From Polytrichum commune (taxonomy: Eukaryota; Streptophyta; Polytrichopsida; Polytrichales; Polytrichaceae): 64,000 nucleotides of DNA. The DNA lies in assembly GCA_950295325.1 (NCBI GenBank), contig OX485805.1:28197501-28261500 (forward strand), given 5' to 3'. Shown here piece after piece: positions 56,939 to 64,000 of this stretch. How positions within the stretch are numbered: the first letter of the stretch is position 1; each line of letters starts with the position of its first letter. The notes under the pieces are model-generated. The model made no database searches, was not told the origin of the DNA, and saw only the letters and a program-made list of their open reading frames with translations. The position numbers were made by a program, and so were the translations under genes.

Positions 56939-57184
56939 TATGTACCTCCTTACAGTGGTAGCTTTAAGGACCTTTTCTCCCACTTGGTCAAAAACACTTG
57001 GGGTAATCTTGGCAAGAGATGTTCATGGAGAGAGAAGGGAAAGTAACATATTACGAGCGTACCTCTTATCCCATCCAACATAAAATCTTGCCGATACATC
57101 TCAAATGACCTTGAGGAGACTACTTCAGAGCTAATTCAAGTGTGATTTTTTTTTTAAAGTAACCTTTGGGTTGCATATTATTTC

Positions 57185-57745
57185 AAGTCTTTTGTGTTGG
57201 ATGAATGAAAGGTACGCTTGTATCAATGTTTCCTTTTCTCTAGAGATCACGACCTTTTAGATGGTCCTTGTAGTTATGCAAAGGAAGATTGAAGAAAGCG
57301 AGTCTAATCTGGGAACTCATCTCAAATTGACACCTATATTTGAGTGGTGTGCGGTTAGTGGATCAAAGAGCATGTCCACTAGCCTAGGCAACGCTAAAAC
57401 CTAAGACAATCTAATAAAAAGGACAAAGCACTCTCCACCATAGTCACCGGGGTCTAATTTCATCATTTGACCCCCACCGACTGTATGAATGAGAGATATG
57501 CTCGTATACAATAATTCCCTCTCTATGGAGATCATGATAATTGGGTCATTCCTTCTAAGTTATTGCAAAGGAAGATTAAAGAACGTGGGCTTGATTCAGC
57601 TACTTGTCTCAAATGGACACCTATTTATGAATCGTGTGCGGTTTAATGGATCTAAGAGCATGTCCACTAGCCCGGGCAACACTAAACCCAAACAATCTAA
57701 TAAAAGGGACATAGCAATCTCCACCATAGTCCCTGGCAAAGACGG
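57185..57745. repeat. Tandem duplication, unit about 300 bp
   Basis: 57185-57455 and 57485-57745 share TTGCAAAGGAAGATT-like, GTGTGCGGTTTA-like, AGAGCATGTCCACTAGCC and CTCCACCATAGTC. Noncoding. Confidence 0.75.
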
Positions 57746-57864
57746 TCCTTTAGGCTACTTATGTATGAGACCCCATGTCTTGACAAATTTGAATAGAAAA
57801 ACTTTCGTCCGGAAGAAGAAGAAAATTCAATAACAATATTATATATATTGTTATACCAACAAAT

Positions 57865-57985
57865 TGGTTTTTTGGACACTATGGAACATTAACAACATTA
57901 CTTGGTAAAAATTTACATCAATGGTAAAAGGATATAGCATTGTGTAAATCTAAATAGTAAGTGATACTAAATATCATAATTAGTG
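57865..57985. mobile_element. Partial short TA-type MITE
   Basis: Only the right half is present: GCATTGTGTAAATCTAAATA, then GTGATACTAAATATCATAAT and TAGTG at 57981-57985, followed by TA. Confidence 0.65.
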
Positions 57986-57989
57986 TAGT

Positions 57990-60849
57990 TTACCTCCACC
58001 TCAAGATTTTTCTCAAATATGCATGTGAAAACAAATGACACCACCATAACATAAGATCATAGCTACTTACCACACCTCAAACCATAGACTTGCCAATGAA
58101 ACTAGACGATAGACGACTATCCCAATCTCTAGATATATTAGACTATGACACTTTTGCTCTTATAATGAGGCACATTTTATGTTGGAATGTCCCTTATCTC
58201 TATCTCATGAAGGCTACCACACTCAGCCATTCTAAAGAATTAGTTGGTTTGAAACCATCTTGGTGTATTTTTAATCCCATTAACCTTTTTAGTTTTTCGG
58301 ACTTTAAAATCAATTTCATTTCATTATAGGTTGCCCTTAAACATTTACTTCCAAATATATAAAGGTGTTCCCAACATGTTGTCGTTTGTTCAAAATTATC
58401 ACAAATTCCATGTGACCCAATCATTCATGGCATTTCATATTATTCTATTCTTGAGATATTTTAATTTCTAATTGTGATTACAAAATTTGAGCGACATGAT
58501 CAACTATCTTATGTGTGGACTCATACCTTGACATATACCATTGTGCTAATTCACTTTAAGATAGGCAATTTTTCCACCTAACATCATGCAAATCTTGTAT
58601 GCATTATACTCTCAATAAGGTGTTCACTTAAATACATTTAACCTTCTTTGACGTTATGACTAAAATTGAATATTAAAAAAAAATGCTCACCCATTGATCA
58701 TATCCCACAATAAGATGTAGTTTCTTGAAGTGTTTCTTATAGTTTCTTGGCCAATGCATTTCAAACTGCAAATAAATTAATTGGCTATTTTCTTGTTGAA
58801 GTTTCCTTATGTTGTGAAATGTTGTGTCTTGGAGCACCATTTTCAATTCAAATAATCACAGTTGGTTTCGGATTCACTTCACGAGCTTTATTTTACAAGT
58901 CTCCCACACTCGAGTATATATATGGTGTAGTGAAGGTATTATTTTCATTGTGTCTTTCCCGTCTTCATTGACTCAAGTGGTTTTGGTTAGCATTGTTTCT
59001 TTGTAGTTTAGTAGCACTCTTTTATCTTTAGCAGGTGATATTTTACATTCATACACTTTAGTGCTGGTTAAGACTCTTTCCTTGTGTTTAGGTTAACACT
59101 CTTTCTCTGTACTTTTTGGTTCACAATGGTTTTGGTTAACACATTCAATTCAAGTTTGATTAATACTCCTTGTTTTGTTTTTTGTTAGCATTGTCACTCA
59201 CTACTCTAGACTTTGGTTTGGTTCCAATTCAACTCTGAGGATATCTATGAGTAGTGGAGATAATATAGTCAACACACACTAGTAATCAACATGCAAATTT
59301 CAAGAATTTGGGGGCGTGTAATATACCGTTGGAAAGGTCTTGAAAATACCTTTCTAACGGTATATTATATGCCCAGAATATTTTTTAAATTGCAGTCGTA
59401 AAAAATATTTGTAGTCATTTAGCGATTGCAAATCAGGCTAGTCAAAAGAACCGCAGCCAATTTCGGTTGCGTCTTTTTGGACATAGTTTTATACTAATGA
59501 TAGCGAACATTGATAACGATGAAGGGAAAGGGGGACCAATAAAAATAAAAAATAAAAATGTGATAAGATTGTATATATACTATAGACCAAAAGGAAGCAT
59601 CATTTGAGGAATACACACCCAAAAAAAGATGATAGTATGCCATGATAAAAGAAAAAACAAAGAGGTACATGTTAAGCATGTTCAAGATCATTATAATGAT
59701 TGATTTTTCTCTCATTTTAGTTTTTAATCATGAAGACCTCAAATAAGTATATCGTATATGCCGTCATTTCTTTTTACGGAACCTTTGAGAGATTGGTAAG
59801 TCTAATCCTTATTTTATGTGCAAAGGAGTAAGTGACAAATGTCTATTGGGCTTTCTCCTTACCGAAAAGCTAAAGCATGCTATAAGAATGTTCTCCTTTG
59901 GAGCACCCGCCAAGGCACAATAAGACTTCAATAGAGTTCAAAAAAATGTTGCCCATGAATGTCTCCTTGCTTGGTGTAGGGTGGTACGAAGATGTGTAAA
60001 GGGGGTTCATTGACGTGAACCCACATGAATTGTCACTATTAAGCAAATGTCAATTAACGGACAAAGAAGTGGGATGAACGTCAAGGAACTAGGTGTCTTG
60101 AATCTTTGAGATTACATGTAGTTATCATCATGACGATCTTTGGCAACCATATTTCTAATACTCATCCTTCTTGTCACACTCTTAGTCATGCATGTTTCTT
60201 GTAGATTGCAAAGATGGTGAATTTGTGCAGCTTAAGATGCATGACTCCTCTAATGTCCCCATTAAACAACGTCCACCTAGCACCAAGCAATCCAAGGAGG
60301 GTCACCGCAAAACCATGGTCAAGAAGTTGGCTCATATAACCAATGCTAGGGCAACTACGAATTTTGTGGTGGCTACCTTCAAACGGGTACAACAAATAGC
60401 CTAGCAAAATGCGTAATAGCCAATACAATGTGTTGCCCTACAACGCACTCAGGTGTAAATACCCCTTGAATCTAGCTACTTCTTAGTAGGCTAATTTGGT
60501 TGGGTTGCCCATTTAGGCAACAAGGATGACAAACTTAAGTATGAACTATGTTATGTTTTGTGTAATTTCCCCTTGAGACTATTGTGACTTGAAACTTAGT
60601 TTGGTCATGTTACATAATAGTACATTTGTAACCATGCATGTTCTCTTTCTAATGTAGAGACTAACCACATGTGATGATGTCATGGCTATTGTGAGTGGAC
60701 ATAATTAAACATTCCAATATGAAGAAGGATGTGTTGTTTGTTATATATAGTTATAATTATCCCTCTCGTGCTTTCATAATCAATTTGAAAGTGTTGGGAT
60801 TCTCAAATAACCTTGGGTCCATATAGTAGTTGATCATTGCTTAGTGGTA
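57990..60849. other. Gene-free interval
   Basis: No gene recognised. It holds the hairpin at 59319 and degenerate TTAACACTCTTT-type repeats near 59030-59190. A 70-codon ORF at 60192-60404 matches no family I know. Confidence 0.5.
59319..59367. repeat. 20-bp-arm hairpin
   Basis: TAATATACCGTTGGAAAGGT and ACCTTTCTAACGGTATATTA are inverted complements with one difference, separated by nine bases. Confidence 0.85.
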
Positions 60850-61190
60850 CTAAGGTATGGGGCCCTACTATGAACACTTCCAACTCCACATTCATTTCAG
60901 GCCATTCAATGGGATTGCAAAATGCCTTGCTAGCAATTGTATTTCATAAAATTTGTCGTTTCAAGTGTCAAAATTGGAGTTGAGGAAGAAAACTTATAAG
61001 AAATCGAAGTGAAGATTCTTCTTTCTATTTAAGTGATCACATAGGCCCAAATATGTTGACTACCATTGCATGAAATGATCTCCATATTCTAAGCATATAT
61101 TCCAATCTCATTATAAGATATGTCTTTTTGGTATATGTTATTAACTACAAAATTTTCATATACCTCTCAAACATGTGTTTCTACATAAGA
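60850..61190 (+). repeat. Dispersed repeat copy (partner 20690-21010)
   Basis: Ordered resemblance to 20690-21010: CACTTCCAACTCCAC, TCAAAATTGGA, AAGTG.TCACATAGG, CCAATCTCAT, TTAACTACAAA. In both places it lies directly beside a larger TA-type MITE. Confidence 0.65.
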
Positions 61191-61221
61191 TTGGCACTAC
61201 ATGAATAATCGTTCATTACTA

Positions 61222-61561
61222 CACTGAATATTATAGTTAGTGTAACCAATTCTATTTATCTTGCTCAATACTAATTGTAAACTGCCCATGTAGTGTCACC
61301 AACACAAATTGTAAGCCTAACAATATTTGTCATTTAAAAAAATATTGGGCATTATAGATTTACAATGTTGTTGTTATTGTCACTTACTAAGTGGATTTTC
61401 ATCCACATTTCATCCAAATTTCATGACGATATTTTATTTTATTAGTTGTTAGGATGCAGAACATACCATACTTGTAAAGTTGGGATGACAATATTTACAA
61501 ACTTATATATAAGAAGTGTCATTAGAGAAGTTCCCATATGACACTAATACAATCTTTAGTG
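61222..61561 (+). mobile_element. TA-flanked MITE, larger type, uninterrupted copy
   Basis: Begins CACTGAATATTATAGTTAGTG and ends AATCTTTAGTG. The interior contains TTGCTCAATACTAATTGTAAA and TGTTAGGATGCAGAACATACC. It serves as the unbroken reference for the split copy at 18190-18524. Confidence 0.75.
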
Positions 61562-62255
61562 CAGTGGTTCTCTTCCACTAGAGGTGTTTAAAGTTTATGA
61601 ATGTGGATTGTAATTCTACTATAAGAGCATATTATAAAATCATCCAACGGAATAGAACTAGTGGTAAGGAACCGCAATCCCCCTAAGGTAGATGGTGCTA
61701 AAACCAACACCTTAGAGTTGATTGTAAACTTCAATACAATACCATCCAATATGCTCTGTTGAATTCTCTCTTCTCATATTTGATGATACTTGGAAAAGGT
61801 ATAGAGGGTTTTAAACATCCCACCCATAACTAATACCCTAAAATCATGCACAACAATTACACATTAATGATGAGAATGTTCACCACCTTAACGTCAAGTT
61901 CACGTGTTAGTTTTGGACCATTTACCAATAAAACATTGAACCCTTATAACTTTTGCATATGGATCTCAAATAAGACATGCTTTATTGCGTTGGGGATCCA
62001 TACCGATTGCTAACAAGAACCATGTAAAAATTTCATTAATGTAAAATACAATTATATATGTTTACTCAGTGCTCAAAGTCACGGTTTCGGCACCATCTAC
62101 CTTAGTGTAGTGTTTGATTAAGACCTGCATATAATTTTATGAGTCACATGATTGGAACTTGGAAGCAATGAACATGAAGAACCAACCACTATTTACAAAC
62201 GACCCGATTGAGTTTGAGTAATAACTGGTTCAAATTCAAGATCTCTGGAAAACTA
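61562..62255. other. Gene-free interval
   Basis: AT-rich sequence with no supported feature. Confidence 0.5.
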
Positions 62256-62452
62256 CACTAAATATGTATTTAGTGTCACTCACTATTGGGAACTATGCAA
62301 TGCTAGAACTATTGACCGTACATCTTTTTGTTGGGTCAACAAAGGTCGAATTGGTTGTTTGGACATTACATATATATATTAATAATATTAATAAAGATAT
62401 ATAGGAATGCGTAACTTTGAGCAGTAAGTGACACTAAATATCATATTTAGTG
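62256..62452. mobile_element. Short TA-type MITE, best-preserved copy (197 bp)
   Basis: CACTAAATATGTATTTAGTG at the left and CACTAAATATCATATTTAGTG at the right are both self-complementary and inverted to each other, flanked by TA at each side (62254-62255 and 62453-62454). The termini can fold singly and as a pair. Confidence 0.8.
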
Positions 62453-62499
62453 TACTGATCCATGTAGAGGAATTTACAAAACATTCGCCAATTTAATAA

Positions 62500-62686
62500 A
62501 GTGAAACTGAAAGATGTCAATATGTAACTGGTTGATCTTGGAAACACTAGGATCTCGACCGATTATACCTCAAAATCCTCCCCGGACACTGCTTGGAACA
62601 ATGAGTGGGGAGAATTGAGTTACTTAAAGATGAACAAGTTGAGTTTGAGAAATATGTGGTTGAAGTTCAAGGCGTCAGGAAGGTTA
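62500..62686. repeat. AACCGG-type repeat unit, inverted
   Basis: It resembles the 42090 array on the opposite strand (TTGGAAACACTAGGATCTCGACCG). It borders the next element, as at 42474. Confidence 0.55.
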
Positions 62687-63670
62687 AGGGCCATTTCACA
62701 CACGAGCCAAGAGCCGTGACCATGAACTTGTGAGAGCCCAAAAGAAAGTTTCCAAAGGCCGTCCCAAGTCACCTCCAAAATCATGTAGTGTGGTCACGGA
62801 TCCTCAACCAAATGCTGATTCAATGAATTTCTATTCATGCAGGTCCTCACACATGATAAAATAGAAGAAATCAAAGGTTGTGAACTTTCATAATGCCATG
62901 GTCTCCTAGTTTTGTGTTAGGCCTACCCACGGGGAGGTCACTAGCGAAAATCGTAGAAACAACATGCGATAAAAAAAAAAGGTCCAATATATTCATTGTA
63001 GATAAATTTTGCAAAAAATGTACATATAATATAGGGTTTTTTTTAAATGAAACATGTTTACATGTAAAATACCATCACATGTAATGGCCTCTTTTATGTA
63101 GTCAGTACATGTACAATAACGTGGAAATAATTACTAGGGGTGGCGGGTTTAGGGTAGGGTCTGTGCTAGTGGATGAAAAGAGATAATTTTTTGTTGAAAA
63201 AACTTGGATGGATGACTTTGCAGGTTGGCTGTCTTGAACGTTATTAAACCAACGTAATTAATGTGGATTTAATGTTCTCTACCTACGTGTCAAGAAGAAA
63301 ATATTTAGCACGTTGTTTGAATTTGCAAAAAAATTCCAGTTTTCTTTGATAATATAAGTAAAATAATATATTTTTAAATGATTCCCCAAATATCTATAAT
63401 TAAATACAAGCATTTACCTTTATTTTGAAAAATACCATACCTTATAATCTTTTCCGCAAGGTAAATAGCCCCCAAATAAATAGGTCCTGAGTGCACGTGT
63501 GTGCATTAATATAAGAGGGAGTGACCTCCCTGAGGGCCTACCTCCAAGAGGTGGTTTTTGAAAATAGTCCAAATGACCATGAAACATGATCCATTGGATG
63601 CCACGTAAGAATCCACATAGACGTCAACATCCATCTTGCATTCACATCCTCCGTCGGTCCCTCCAGCGCA
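62687..63670. mobile_element. Inverted-repeat element, family AGGGCCACTTC, copy 3, split by a hAT-like MITE
   Basis: 62687-62927 plus 63535-63670 together match 42474-42880 (GAGCCAAGAGCCGTGACCATG, then CTACCTCCAAGAG, then CATCTTGCATTCACAT). The right end is lost at about 63670. The uninterrupted copy shows the empty target site at about 42733. Confidence 0.85.
62928..63534 (-). mobile_element. hAT-like MITE, full-length copy 3 (607 bp)
   Basis: Ends CACGGGGAGGTCACT and AGTGACCTCCCTGAG, with an exact 8-bp target duplication GGCCTACC at 62920-62927 and 63535-63542. The interior is the reverse complement of 3358-3986 (ATCGTAGAAACAACATGCGAT, GTTTACATGTAAAATACCAT). Confidence 0.93.
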
Positions 63671-63749
63671 GGGGTGTTTTTTCACAAAGTTTTTACCCGT
63701 CCACGTCCAAAAACCTCGAATTGAAAGGCAAAAAAAATTGCAACCCGTC

Positions 63750-63862
63750 CCAAAACCGGTAATTTCAAAACCAACCCGTCCATGGAAAGGTTAAAGGAAA
63801 AACAACCCGTCCCAAAACCGGTAATTTCTAAACCAACCCGTCCATGAAAAGGATAAAGAAAA
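63750..63862. repeat. Two-copy tandem repeat around AACCCGTCC
   Basis: CAACCCGTCCCAAAACCGGT then AATTTC then CCAACCCGTCCATG occurs twice about 57 bp apart, with a third partial at 63685. It continues toward the right edge without a recognisable gene. Confidence 0.75.
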
Positions 63863-64000
63863 AAAAACAAATTGATAAAGACAACCCGAAAGATGTCGGC
63901 ATGTGATTGGTTGCACTTGGAAACAATAGTATCTTCCTTCAATTCTGCTTTATCTATTTTAGCTGCCACCTACCCCATTTCGTCCACATAGACTAGTTCA

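Noticed and set aside
60192-60404. 70-codon plus-strand ORF rich in lysine
   Set aside because: No recognisable motif, and a comparable minus-strand ORF covers it.

Overview
This is a repeat-rich nuclear segment of a plant with flagellated sperm, carrying two recognisable, essentially complete host genes on opposite strands. The first is HBS1 (plus strand, 11 exons, 10778-17605), a translational GTPase of ribosome rescue with the RanBP2-type zinc finger found in plant HBS1. The second is an axonemal dynein intermediate chain of the DNAI4/WDR78/IC138 type (minus strand, about 17 exons, 36152 down to about 21666). A 9+2-type dynein subunit beside plant-type transposons (a CACTA element with a DUF4216 domain, a copia gag remnant, a LINE) points to a bryophyte, lycophyte, fern, cycad, Ginkgo or charophyte alga. 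Flowering plants and conifers have lost axonemal dynein. I cannot name the species.

Layout. 1-1127 is the 3' part of a CACTA (En/Spm) transposon, ending in a CACTA-type inverted terminus. 1128-10270 is gene-free and holds a hAT-like MITE, a fold-back structure of about 1.7 kb, and a direct duplication split by a PIF/Harbinger-type MITE. HBS1 follows. HBS1 and the dynein gene are convergent, separated by about 4 kb of MITEs that include a second copy of the same Harbinger MITE nested inside another MITE. The dynein gene then fills about 14.5 kb. Its 5' end sits in a zone of tandem duplication (35270-37080) in which the promoter and first-exon segment is repeated about three times. The copy joined to the gene has an in-frame TAA at codon 6, while a neighbouring partial copy has AAA at that codon. 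A short plus-strand exon-like ORF starts divergently from the same block.

From about 37100 to 64000 I see no intact host gene. This part is layered repeats: nonautonomous DNA transposons with inverted termini (several with clean target-site duplications), a 171-bp satellite, an array with a period of about 240 bp interrupted by a hAT-like MITE, a frameshifted Ty1/copia gag fragment, and a decayed minus-strand LINE that keeps ORF1 and endonuclease motifs but no reverse transcriptase that I can see.

The two genes have unrelated roles, cytosolic ribosome rescue and sperm flagellar motility, and nothing suggests they work together. Exon borders come from GT/AG sites, continuous reading frame and recall of the families; no transcript data were available. 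I did not find an obviously new gene system. The most interesting features are the duplicated, possibly bidirectional 5' region of the dynein gene with its early stop, and the well-resolved nested MITE families.
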